From CAZVEE01 sp964625525 (GTDB taxonomy: Bacteria > Pseudomonadota > Alphaproteobacteria > JAJFIK01): a DNA stretch of 14,515 bases. The notes below the pieces were generated by a model. It saw only the letters and a list, made by a program, of their open reading frames with translations. It was not told where the DNA came from and ran no database searches. The translations under genes and the position numbers were made by a program. The stretch spans positions 1-14,515 of the forward strand of contig CAZVEE010000089.1 of NCBI GenBank assembly GCA_964625525.1, in the 5' to 3' direction. This document shows, one piece after another, positions 1-6,745 of the stretch; the stretch's first letter is position 1; every line of letters starts with the position of its first letter.

Positions 1-35
1 TTCGTCATCCTCGCATGCGGCATAAGAGACTTAGA

Positions 36-79
36 GCGCTTTCAGGAAAAGTGTGTGCGATTTTCCGCCCGAAAAGCGC
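36..79. repeat. Imperfect palindromic element, possibly a dispersed intergenic repeat
   Basis: Outer arms GCGCTTT (36-42) and AAAGCGC (73-79) and inner arms GGAAAA (45-50) and TTTTCC (61-66) can fold into a two-part hairpin with a small internal loop and a 10-nt apical loop (51-60). The layout resembles palindromic intergenic repeats that are scattered in many alphaproteobacterial genomes; that comparison is from memory. No open frame of note lies here, so the element sits in non-coding DNA beyond the end of the P450 gene. Confidence 0.45.
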
Positions 80-93
80 GCCCAAGTAAGGAC

Positions 94-137
94 TGAGAGC
101 CGTTTCAATGATTGGGTTGTCATTGAAACGGCTCTCA
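94..137. repeat. Perfect 17-bp inverted repeat just beyond the P450 stop codon
   Basis: Bases 94-110 and 121-137 are exact reverse complements separated by a 10-nt loop (111-120), giving a very stable hairpin on either strand. It begins 10 nt past the P450 stop codon. It could block transcription or protect the P450 mRNA 3' end. Neither side has a run of T, so it is not a textbook intrinsic terminator. Confidence 0.7.
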
Positions 138-147
138 TGTCTCGCCC

Positions 148-1404
148 CTATGGGCGAATGCGCACGGGTAGAGTGGCGTAGCCCTTCACAAAGCTGGAGC
201 GCACCCGCTCTGGCTCGCCCACCACTTCAATGGTGTGGAAGCGTTTGAGAATTTCTTCCCAGATGATGCGCAACTGCATTTCCGCCAGTCGGTTGCCGAC
301 GCAGCGGTGAATGCCGAAGCCAAAGGAGAGGTGGTGGCGCGGGCGCTCGCGGTCGATGATAAAGGAATCCGGGTTGTCAATTTCATCCGTATCCCGATTG
401 CCGGACACGTACCACATGACCACCTTGTCGCCTTTGCGGATGCGCTTGCCACCCAGCTCCGCATCCGCCACGGCCGTGCGGCGCATATGCGCAAGCGGCG
501 TCTGCCAGCGAATGATTTCCGGCACCATGCTTTGGATCAGGCGCGGATCGGCGCGCAGCTTGTCATATTCATCCGGATTCTGATTCAGTGCCAGGACGCC
601 ACCGGAAATAGAGTTGCGCGTGGTGTCATTGCCGCCGACGATCAGTAGAATGATGTTCCCCAGATACTCCTGGAAATCCATGTTCTTGGTGGCCTCGCCA
701 TGGGCCAGCATGGAAATCAGGTCGGTCTTGGGCGGCTCGTTGACCCGTTGATTCCACAGTTCTACGAAGTAGTGTCCGCACTCGCGCATCTCTTCGCGCC
801 GACTTTCCATGCTTTCGATAATGCCGGAATTTTCATCCGCCGTCGCCACATCGGACCAGCGGGTCAGGCGCCGCCGCTCTTCGAACGGAAAGTCGAATAG
901 GGTCGCCAACATCTGTGTCGTCAACTCAATCGAGACCCGGTCCACCCAGTCGAAGGTTTCGCCGATGGGCAAGTTGTCGAGAATGCCGGCCGCGCGGGTC
1001 CGGATTGTGTCTTCCATATTGGCCAGATTGCCGGAGGAGACGATGGGGGACACCACCTTGCGCTGCTCGTCATGCTTGGGCGGGTCCATGGCGATGAACA
1101 TGGGCAAGGGAAAGTCATCGCGGGGGTCCTGAATGACGATGCCGCCCAGGGTGGATTCCGAGGAATAGATCTGGTGGTTGGTTTCCACCGTCATGATGTC
1201 CTTGAACTTGGTCACGGACCAATAAGGGCCATAGGCGCTCTCGGGGCAAAAATGCACCGGGTCTTCTTTGCGCAGGCGCTCGAAATGGGTCCAGAAAGAA
1301 TTGGTTTTGAACAATTCCGGGTCCGACACGTCGATCTTGTCGAGGGGAAGCGAATACGGATCGACGGCGGGGGTTTGTTCCCGTCCGAACGGCGTGCCTC
1401 TCAT
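148..1404 (-). CDS. Cytochrome P450, CYP153-like (alkane/fatty-acid terminal hydroxylase type)
   Basis: This 418-residue soluble P450 has every signature region: the I-helix oxygen-activation motif GGNDTT (257-262), the ExxR pair (E296, R299), and the heme loop FGFGIHRCVG with cysteine ligand C368. The stretches HMRRTA, GDKVVMWYVSGNRD and RHHLSFGFGIHRCVGNRLAE, and the C-terminal EILKRF and LPVRI, read like the CYP153 family. CYP153 enzymes add a terminal hydroxyl to medium-chain alkanes, fatty acids or similar substrates, using electrons from a ferredoxin and ferredoxin reductase. No redox partner is encoded here, so electrons must come from elsewhere or from a gene left of the window. The start is well supported: AGGGAGG lies 6 nt upstream (1411-1417). 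There is no signal peptide or membrane anchor, and length is normal. Family assignment is confident; the substrate is inferred. Confidence 0.93.
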   Translation of the reverse strand: MRGTPFGREQTPAVDPYSLPLDKIDVSDPELFKTNSFWTHFERLRKEDPVHFCPESAYGPYWSVTKFKDIMTVETNHQIYSSESTLGGIVIQDPRDDFPLPMFIAMDPPKHDEQRKVVSPIVSSGNLANMEDTIRTRAAGILDNLPIGETFDWVDRVSIELTTQMLATLFDFPFEERRRLTRWSDVATADENSGIIESMESRREEMRECGHYFVELWNQRVNEPPKTDLISMLAHGEATKNMDFQEYLGNIILLIVGGNDTTRNSISGGVLALNQNPDEYDKLRADPRLIQSMVPEIIRWQTPLAHMRRTAVADAELGGKRIRKGDKVVMWYVSGNRDTDEIDNPDSFIIDRERPRHHLSFGFGIHRCVGNRLAEMQLRIIWEEILKRFHTIEVVGEPERVRSSFVKGYATLPVRIRP

Positions 1405-1502
1405 GGTGGTCCTCCCTGCTGGACGTGGCGTGATGCCTAGGATGCGCCGATGCTTGTGGTCTTTAGCTTAAAGATTGAAAGTGACGCTGCCGTCATCATA
1501 GC

Positions 1503-1537
1503 AAAGCCCGCCGCAGGAGGCTATCTCCCGGGCGGGC
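1503..1537 (-). terminator. Terminator-like hairpin after the hsp20-DUF1150 unit
   Basis: GCCCGCC (1506-1512) pairs with GGCGGGC (1531-1537). An inner stem GGAG/CTCC (1516-1519 with 1525-1528) closes a 5-nt loop. On the minus strand the stem is followed by TTT only, so the U-tract is short. It lies about 40 nt past the DUF1150 stop and about 100 nt before the P450 start, where a terminator separating the two units would be expected. Confidence 0.6.
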
Positions 1538-1576
1538 GTCTTCCAAGGCGGATGCAACCGCGGGAGAGATGGGTGA

Positions 1577-1828
1577 TCAGTGCACCCAGACCGGCTGCAT
1601 GCTGTTCTCGCGAATGGCGTTTTGGGCCGCTTCGAAATCGGTCATGACCGCGACGCGGGTGCCATCGGCGGCGTGAACCGCATAAAGCCGGTAATCATCA
1701 GGCATGTCATCAAGGCCTTGCACATCGTCGCGCAGGTCGCCGGCGGCGATTTCCTTCACATAGGCGATCTTCGGCGCGCCCAATTGCGCCAGCGCCTCAT
1801 CGGTCATGATGGGAGGGGAGGTGTCCAT
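1577..1828 (-). CDS. DUF1150 family small protein
   Basis: This 83-residue protein resembles the alphaproteobacterial DUF1150 family: an N-terminal segment with LAQLGAPKIAYVKEI, a middle stretch YRLYAVHAADGTRVAVMTD (46-64), and a C-terminal segment ending NSMQPVWVH. The family has no established biochemical function. The YAVHAADGTRVAV core looks like a short beta-hairpin. There is no signal peptide or membrane segment. GAGGA (about 1836-1840) lies upstream of the start. The gene sits 104 nt behind hsp20 on the same strand with no clear terminator between, so it is probably cotranscribed and heat-induced. This pairing recurs in alphaproteobacteria, which suggests a role linked to protein quality control; that role is inference. 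Confidence 0.85.
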   Translation of the reverse strand: MDTSPPIMTDEALAQLGAPKIAYVKEIAAGDLRDDVQGLDDMPDDYRLYAVHAADGTRVAVMTDFEAAQNAIRENSMQPVWVH

Positions 1829-1932
1829 GGCAAAATCCTCTTGTTGGCCAGCCCCTGGAGACCCCGATTGGGCATCGCCGGCGGCTGCGTGAGGGACAAC
1901 ATCCGGGCCCCGGCCAAGGGACCCGAAACCCG

Positions 1933-2424
1933 TTAATCCTTGTCTGGACCGGACGCGGCAAGCGCGATTTTGCGCGGCGCCGGACGCGCGGGCTCGGCGG
2001 CGTGTTCAGCCGCATCACCGTCCCGGATTTCAATGCGTTTCACCGCAATGTCAGGCTGCGGGCGCACCAGATCGATATTCAACAGGCCGTTGCGCAGATC
2101 CGCTCCCATGACCTCGATACCGTCGGCGAGGATGAAAGCGCGCTGAAACTGGCGCGCGGCGATCCCGCGATGCAGATAGGTGCGCTCTTCGTCGTCGCTC
2201 TGGCGGCCACGGATGACGAGTTGGTTGTCCTCCACGGTCACCGCGAGGCCATCCCGCTCGAACCCGGCCACCGCCAGCGTGATGCGCAGGGCATTTTCGC
2301 CGATCTGCTCGATATTGTACGGGGGGTAGCTGTCATTCGCCGATTTCGAGACCCGGTCGAGCACACGCTCTAGCTGGTCAAAGCCGAGCAGAAACGGGCT
2401 GTTGAAGTGAGAAAACCGGGTCAT
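1933..2424 (-). CDS. Hsp20 family small heat-shock protein (class A / IbpA-like)
   Basis: This 163-residue chaperone belongs to the alpha-crystallin family, which binds unfolding proteins without ATP and passes them to DnaK/ClpB. The alpha-crystallin domain spans about 34-133 and opens with PPYNIEQIGENALRITLAVAGF-like sequence. It contains the family signature ADLRNGLLNIDLVRP (108-122) and a C-terminal IxI motif (I131, I133) used in oligomer assembly. The tail (134-163) is rich in Ala and Pro, as expected for a flexible extension. The N-terminus FSHFNSPFLLGFDQLERVLD resembles bacterial class A IbpA proteins. Start 2424 has AAGGA 8 nt upstream, enclosed in a thermosensor-like hairpin (2431-2450). 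Expression should be controlled by the sigma-32-type promoter at 2502-2530 and by RNA melting. DUF1150 follows as the likely second gene. Confidence 0.95.
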   Translation of the reverse strand: MTRFSHFNSPFLLGFDQLERVLDRVSKSANDSYPPYNIEQIGENALRITLAVAGFERDGLAVTVEDNQLVIRGRQSDDEERTYLHRGIAARQFQRAFILADGIEVMGADLRNGLLNIDLVRPQPDIAVKRIEIRDGDAAEHAAEPARPAPRKIALAASGPDKD

Positions 2425-2495
2425 CCGCGCAGTCCTTGTTACAAGCGACTCCTAAAACCTTCAGCGCCCGCCCCAGCCTTAGGCGACAGGCGCAT
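2425..2495 (-). promoter_or_regulatory. ROSE-type RNA thermometer in the hsp20 5' leader
   Basis: Read on the minus strand, the leader folds into two hairpins. Hairpin I (2493-2464) has outer arms GCGCC/GGCGC and an inner CGCC/GGCG stem. Hairpin II (2450-2431) pairs AGTC with GACT and CTTG with CAAG around a UAA loop, leaving one bulged G. It encloses the whole Shine-Dalgarno AAGGA (2437-2433), 8 nt before the ATG. The strand opposite the Shine-Dalgarno reads UCGCU, which matches the U(U/C)GCU signature of ROSE elements, including the bulged G that makes them heat-labile. ROSE elements control small heat-shock genes in rhizobia and other proteobacteria. The fold was drawn by hand, and the 5' end is inferred from the promoter. 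Confidence 0.75.
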
Positions 2496-2501
2496 GCTTC
2501 A

Positions 2502-2530
2502 TAATTGGGCAAAGGCGAGGGGTGTTCAAG
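2502..2530 (-). promoter_or_regulatory. Sigma-32 (RpoH)-type heat-shock promoter of hsp20
   Basis: On the minus strand a perfect CTTGAA (2530-2525) is followed, after 15 nt, by CCCAATTA (2509-2502). That is one base away from the sigma-32 -10 form CCCCATTA. The expected transcript start is near 2495, about 70 nt before the hsp20 ATG. The hisG stop codon TGA (2528-2526) lies within the -35 box. Confidence 0.8.
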
Positions 2531-3587
2531 ATGGGCGCGCGGGCGCATCCGTGGGCCACCCGAGGGCAACCGCGAGTTTGTCGACGCTGGAAGGACCGTC
2601 GCCAAACACGTAATCCGTGTCATGGACGATGACCTCACGCGCGTTATGGGCGCGCAGGATCTGCACCACCTCGTAGATCCGCTCTGCCGGGGCGGTCAGC
2701 ATGACCGAGAAGCCGGGCCCCTCGCCATGATGCGGCATAATCTCCACAGGGCCGCTGATCAGCGTATCGAGCGCCTGGTCCAGGGGCGCGCCGGCCGCGG
2801 CATTGCCGGGCAGGCGGGCCCGGAGCATTTTGCGGCTGGCGGCGCTGGTTTTGGCGTCCACCATGTCAAGAAAACGGCGCAGGGCCGCGCGGGCCGCGTC
2901 GCTCCAGGGGGCACTGGGCGCTCCGGTGACAAAGAGGGTGGCTTGCGAGGCGAGGATCACGCCATTGCGCAAGGGTTTCAGGTGATTGGCCGCCAGCGTC
3001 TCGCCGGTGGAGGTGATATCCACGATAATGTCGGCGACGCCGGTGGCCGGGGTTGCTTCCGTCGCGCCGTCGGAGCGCACGATGCGATAATCGCCAACAC
3101 CATGGGCGGAGAAAAAGCCGCGCGTCAGCGTCCGGTATTTCGTGGCGATGCGCAGGCGTCGGCCATGGCGGCGGCGGAAGGCCTGCGCCACTTCCGCCAG
3201 GTCGGTCATGGTGTCCACATCGATCCAGGCGCGCGGACAGGCGACCACCAGATCAGCCCGTCCAAAGCCCAGCGGGCGCACCGCCAGCGGCGCGCCTTTG
3301 GCGCGCGTGGCGGCCCTATCGAGATCGGCTGGGGGGTGGCCCGTCAGCTCACTGACGAGGTCGAGGCCCGTGACGCCCAGATGCACTTCGCCGGTCATCA
3401 GGCGTTGGGGAATTTCCGAGGCGGCCGTCAAATCCACCACGCAGTCGGGCAGGCTGGGAATGCGGGCGGTATAGTCACGTGACCCCGCGCCGGTCTTCAC
3501 CGCAAAGCCGCAAGAGGCGAGAAAGGACAAGACCGGATCAAGCAGCCGGCCCTTGCTGGGGAGCGCCAGGCGCAGGGGGGCAGTCAT
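2526..3587 (-). CDS. hisG: ATP phosphoribosyltransferase catalytic subunit HisG, with C-terminal extension
   Basis: HisG catalyses the first, feedback-controlled step of histidine biosynthesis: ATP + PRPP to phosphoribosyl-ATP, in the cytosol. The N-terminal LRLALPSKGRL (5-15), the GVTGLDLV segment (71-78), and the PRPP-binding loop around VDITSTGETLAANHLK (189-204) identify it. The protein has 353 residues. Short HisG forms that depend on HisZ are usually about 200-230 residues, and long, self-sufficient forms about 290-300. The segment from about 290 to 343 (VMLTAPAERIYEVVQILRA, then REVIVHDTDYVF) resembles the regulatory HisG_C domain of long forms. Yet a HisZ gene overlaps it by 4 nt (ATGA, 3584-3587), so translation is probably coupled. 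No terminator separates hisG from hsp20. Confidence 0.93.
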   Translation of the reverse strand: MTAPLRLALPSKGRLLDPVLSFLASCGFAVKTGAGSRDYTARIPSLPDCVVDLTAASEIPQRLMTGEVHLGVTGLDLVSELTGHPPADLDRAATRAKGAPLAVRPLGFGRADLVVACPRAWIDVDTMTDLAEVAQAFRRRHGRRLRIATKYRTLTRGFFSAHGVGDYRIVRSDGATEATPATGVADIIVDITSTGETLAANHLKPLRNGVILASQATLFVTGAPSAPWSDAARAALRRFLDMVDAKTSAASRKMLRARLPGNAAAGAPLDQALDTLISGPVEIMPHHGEGPGFSVMLTAPAERIYEVVQILRAHNAREVIVHDTDYVFGDGPSSVDKLAVALGWPTDAPARPS

Positions 3588-5056
3588 TGGGATCTCTCCG
3601 CAAAGGCGCTGAGCTGGTCGAGCGGCAGGGCGTATTGCTTGTTATCCGCCTGGGAGCGGATCAGCACGGTGGACACGGCCGCTGCGTCTGTCTCGATAAT
3701 GATGATATAGGGTGCGGTTGAAACGGGTACCTCCAGCCCGCCATCCGCTCCCAGATCAATGCTCACCCGCCAACCAGCGGCACGCAAGGCGCGGGCGGCC
3801 TCGACACTGGCTTGCGGGGGGGTGGGGGGATTGGCGTAGATATGGGCGTGAACCGGGGTCTCGACAGTCACCGGCGCGTCGAACAAGCGCGGCTCGGTGG
3901 CCAGCAGCATGCGTTCTACCCCTAAGGCAAAGCCAATGGCCGGGCAGTCTGCATCCGGATCAAGAGACGCCATGAGATGGTCGTATCGCCCGCCGCCGCC
4001 CAGCGGCCAGATGTCGTCCTCTCCGTCATGAGCGATTTCGAAGATGAAACCGGAGTAATAATCGATGTCGCGCTTCACGCCGGTGCCGAGCATGCACGCA
4101 TCCAGATCCACGCCATAGGCGTCGAGCAGGTCAAGGCGTTTGCGGAACTCGTCCAGGATGGGTGTGAAGGGCACACCGGTCTCGTGGCCAAAGCGGGCGA
4201 TGGCTTCGAGCGCCTCGCGCGGTTCGCCCTCAATGCGCAGGAAGGCGTCGATACGCTCGGCCACATCCCGAGGCAGACCCTGGCCGCGCGCGCCGGCATT
4301 CTCAATCATCCGTTCCACAATTTCATCGATGCCACGCGCGCCCACGCGATTGATATCAGCAACAGAGAGAAAGCCCTGGATCAGGCGCACCGCCTTGTCC
4401 CGGCCAATGGCGGCGACACTCTCCGCAAGCGCCAATTGCTCCGGTGACAGATCAGTCTGATCCAGGGGCGTGCGCCCGCGCAGTGCCGATGGATCGCGTT
4501 TGAGCGTCAGCTTTACATGTTCGGGCAACACGAAGTGATCGAGCAACACCCGGAAGAAGCGCACATCTCCAAGGATCATCAGGGGGGTCTCGATTCCGGC
4601 CGCATGGGCCGCATCCACGGCGAGAGCCACGACTTCCGCCTCTGCCGCAACCGGGTCTCCCCGGCCTAATAACTCAATGCCGGCTTGGTGGAACTGACGG
4701 AAGCGGCCCGGACCGGGCGCCTCGTGGCGGAAGACCGGGCCTATATAGGCCAGCCGTGCGACGCCCGACGCCGGCAGGCCCCGGCGCAGCATCAGCCGGC
4801 AGACCGGAATGGTCATTTCCGGGCGCAGGCATAGTTCTCGCCCCTGCGGATCGTCGAAGAGATAGGTGCGCCGCCGCGTATCCTCGCCGGAGCGCTCCAA
4901 CAGCGCCTCGGAGCCGTCAATGGCGGGCGGCTCCACCCGGGCATAGCCGTAGCGGCGGAACGTATCCTCCAGCTTGCGCGTGAGATCGCGCAAGGCGCTG
5001 AGCCCCCGCGCATCCAGATCGAGAAGGCCAGCCTGCGTCATGCCAGTTTGGGTCAT
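3584..5056 (-). CDS. hisZ: HisZ, ATP phosphoribosyltransferase regulatory subunit (HisRS paralogue), long form
   Basis: HisZ is a class II aminoacyl-tRNA-synthetase-like protein that does not charge tRNA; it complexes with short HisG to allow activity and histidine feedback. The core (about 15-390) shows LRPEMTIPVCRL (77-88), a motif-2-like GPVFRHEAPGPGRFRQFHQ (106-124), DYYSGFIFE (332-340), GGGGRYDHL (353-361) and a motif-3-like AIGFALGVERML (373-384). At 490 residues it is about 100 longer than most HisZ proteins. Residues 401-490 look like a degenerate anticodon-binding-type alpha/beta domain, normally absent from HisZ. GGGAG about 8 nt upstream supports the start at 5056. It lies 35 nt after hisS and overlaps hisG by 4 nt. 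A second catalytic HisRS is unlikely because an intact hisS is adjacent. Confidence 0.92.
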   Translation of the reverse strand: MTQTGMTQAGLLDLDARGLSALRDLTRKLEDTFRRYGYARVEPPAIDGSEALLERSGEDTRRRTYLFDDPQGRELCLRPEMTIPVCRLMLRRGLPASGVARLAYIGPVFRHEAPGPGRFRQFHQAGIELLGRGDPVAAEAEVVALAVDAAHAAGIETPLMILGDVRFFRVLLDHFVLPEHVKLTLKRDPSALRGRTPLDQTDLSPEQLALAESVAAIGRDKAVRLIQGFLSVADINRVGARGIDEIVERMIENAGARGQGLPRDVAERIDAFLRIEGEPREALEAIARFGHETGVPFTPILDEFRKRLDLLDAYGVDLDACMLGTGVKRDIDYYSGFIFEIAHDGEDDIWPLGGGGRYDHLMASLDPDADCPAIGFALGVERMLLATEPRLFDAPVTVETPVHAHIYANPPTPPQASVEAARALRAAGWRVSIDLGADGGLEVPVSTAPYIIIIETDAAAVSTVLIRSQADNKQYALPLDQLSAFAERSQ

Positions 5057-5091
5057 CTTGGGCGCTCCCGGCGCGCGAACGGAGAAAGAGC

Positions 5092-6573
5092 TTAGCCGAG
5101 GCGGGCAAGGATGGCCTTAACAGTGTCCACCATGTCGGCGCGGGCCACGACCTGCTGGGCGCGGGACTTGTCCTTCCACTCATCATGATCGGCGATGGTC
5201 TTGGCCAGTTCACTGCCCATCACCAAGTCTTTGATGGATACCGTTCCCGCGGCGAATTCATCCGAGCCGGCGATGATCGCCACCGGGCTGTTGCGCCGGT
5301 CGGCATATTTCATCTGTTTCTGGAACTTCTGACTGCCCGCATAAAGTTCGGTGCGAATGCCGGCTGCGCGCAGGTCCTGCGCAAGGCCCGCATAATCGGC
5401 CACATGGCCTTTGTCCATGACTGTCACCAGCACCGGACCCCATTGTGCGCCCGTATCAAGCCGCCCGGCCGCATCAAGCGCGGCGAGCAGGCGATCAACA
5501 CCGATGGACACGCCGGTGGCTGGTACTCGTTCGCTCACGAACCGTTCCACAAGACCGTCATAGCGCCCGCCCCCCGCGACCGAGCCGAACTGGCGCGGCT
5601 GGCCTTTTTCGTCCGGGATTTCGAACGTGATGACCGCTTCCATGACCGGGCCCGTGTAATAGGCCAAACCCCGGACAATGCTGGGATCAAAGCGCACCTG
5701 GCGTTCCTCCAGGCCGAGGCCATCCAAGAGGCGGGCGATCTCCTCCAGTTCCGTGACGCCTTGTGCGCCGGTCTCGCTGGTGCCCACAACCTCTTTGAGG
5801 CCCTCACACACCGCCTGGCGCGTGTCGCCGGTAACTTGCATGAAGGCCAGGATCCGCTCTGCCTGCTCCGGCGCCAGGCCCGCCCCCTTGGTGAAGTCGC
5901 CAGAGTCGTCCTTACGGCCTTCGGTGAGCAGGAGGCGCACGCCGTCAAAGCCGACCCGGTCGAACTTGTCGATGGCGCGCAGCACCGGCAGGCTGGCGGC
6001 CGCATCCATGTCCGCACCGATGCCGATCATTTCCAAGACACCATCGAGCACTTTGCGGTTGTTCATGCGCACTTCGTAATCGCCGCGCTTCAGGCCCAGC
6101 GCCTCCAGCGCTTCGGCCAGGATGGCGCAGTTTTCCGCGTCCGCGGTCATGCCGGGCGCGCCGACCGTGTCCACGTCGAATTGCACAAACTCGCGATAGC
6201 GTCCGGGGCCGGGTTTTTCGTTGCGCCAGACGGGCCCCACCTGATAGCGCCGGAAGGGCATGGACATGGTCTTCCAATGCTCTGCGACAAAGCGCGAGAG
6301 GGGCGCGGTGAGGTCATAGCGCAGGGAAATCCACTGCTCGTCATTGTCGCGCAAGGCAAAGACGCCGCCTTCCGGCTCGTCCTGCTCGGGCATGAACTTG
6401 CCCAGCACGTCCAAATACTCAATGGCCGGGGTTTCCAGCGGATCGAACCCATAGCGCTCATAAACCGAGCGGATAGTGTCCAGCATGGCATGGCGATGGC
6501 GCAGGTCCTGGGCCAGGGTGTCCTTGAAGCCTTTCGCCATGCGCGCGTTGAGCGCGTTCGCCCGCTCCGCCAT
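5092..6573 (-). CDS. hisS: Histidyl-tRNA synthetase HisS (alphaproteobacterial divergent type)
   Basis: This class II synthetase attaches histidine to tRNA-His. Numbered from the upstream ATG (6582), it has a motif-1 region (TPAIEYLDVLGKF, 51-63), RYDLTAPLSRF (88-98), motif 2 VGPVWRNEKPGPGRYREFVQFD (115-136), RGLAYYTG (304-311), AGGGRYDGL (336-344) and motif 3 ATGVSIGVDRLL (355-366). A C-terminal anticodon-binding domain follows from about 380. Most bacterial enzymes read FRHERP/RQFHQ in motif 2 and RGLDYY; here they are WRNEKP/REFVQ and RGLAYY. I prefer the start at 6573 (493 residues), because AAGGA lies 8 nt upstream, whereas it abuts the ATG at 6582 (496 residues). It is the first gene of the operon with hisZ and hisG. 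Confidence 0.93.
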   Translation of the reverse strand: MAERANALNARMAKGFKDTLAQDLRHRHAMLDTIRSVYERYGFDPLETPAIEYLDVLGKFMPEQDEPEGGVFALRDNDEQWISLRYDLTAPLSRFVAEHWKTMSMPFRRYQVGPVWRNEKPGPGRYREFVQFDVDTVGAPGMTADAENCAILAEALEALGLKRGDYEVRMNNRKVLDGVLEMIGIGADMDAAASLPVLRAIDKFDRVGFDGVRLLLTEGRKDDSGDFTKGAGLAPEQAERILAFMQVTGDTRQAVCEGLKEVVGTSETGAQGVTELEEIARLLDGLGLEERQVRFDPSIVRGLAYYTGPVMEAVITFEIPDEKGQPRQFGSVAGGGRYDGLVERFVSERVPATGVSIGVDRLLAALDAAGRLDTGAQWGPVLVTVMDKGHVADYAGLAQDLRAAGIRTELYAGSQKFQKQMKYADRRNSPVAIIAGSDEFAAGTVSIKDLVMGSELAKTIADHDEWKDKSRAQQVVARADMVDTVKAILARLG

Positions 6574-6627
6574 GCTCGTCATCCTTGGGTTGGAGGTCGT
6601 GACTCGGCCTTAGCGGCCAGAGCAGGG

Positions 6628-6657
6628 GATATAGCGCGCAGGCAGGGCCGGCGGCAA
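6628..6657 (-). promoter_or_regulatory. Candidate vegetative promoter of the hisS-hisZ-hisG operon
   Basis: On the minus strand GCTATATC (6635-6628) matches the Caulobacter-type -10 consensus GCTANAWC at every position. TTGCCG (6657-6652) upstream is a 4/6 match to TTGACA, with 18 nt to the TATATC hexamer. The predicted start near 6621 leaves a leader of about 50 nt, which can form a small hairpin (CTC/GAG plus GGCC/GGCC arms). I see no histidine-codon leader peptide, so classical attenuation is not supported. Confidence 0.5.
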
Positions 6658-6688
6658 CCGCAGCGGCCCGCGAGCGGTATTGACCCAC

Positions 6689-6717
6689 AAAAAAAGGGCC
6701 GGAGTGCTCCGGCCCTT
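6689..6717 (-). terminator. Strong intrinsic terminator of the YHS gene
   Basis: AAGGGCCGGA (6694-6703) pairs perfectly with TCCGGCCCTT (6708-6717) around a GTGC loop. On the minus strand the stem runs into seven T residues (6695-6689, partly shared with the stem base). It is 28 nt past the YHS stop codon, and it isolates that gene from the hisS promoter. Confidence 0.92.
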
Positions 6718-6745
6718 GTCTGAGATCCTCGCGCCCGGCGGTGGA

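Noticed and set aside
94..137. Classical intrinsic terminator for the P450 gene
   Set aside because: The 17-bp stem is perfect but no U-run follows on either strand. Kept as an inverted repeat instead.
2505..3482. Open plus-strand frame of about 325 codons opposite hisG
   Set aside because: Antisense shadow; composition is Gly/Arg/His-rich with no domain.
6573..6627. Histidine attenuator leader upstream of hisS
   Set aside because: No short frame with a run of His codons and no terminator/antiterminator pair with a U-run are visible.
5185..6723. Open plus-strand frame of about 512 codons opposite hisS
   Set aside because: Antisense shadow of a gene with complete class II synthetase motifs. 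It also runs through the minus-strand terminator at 6689-6717.
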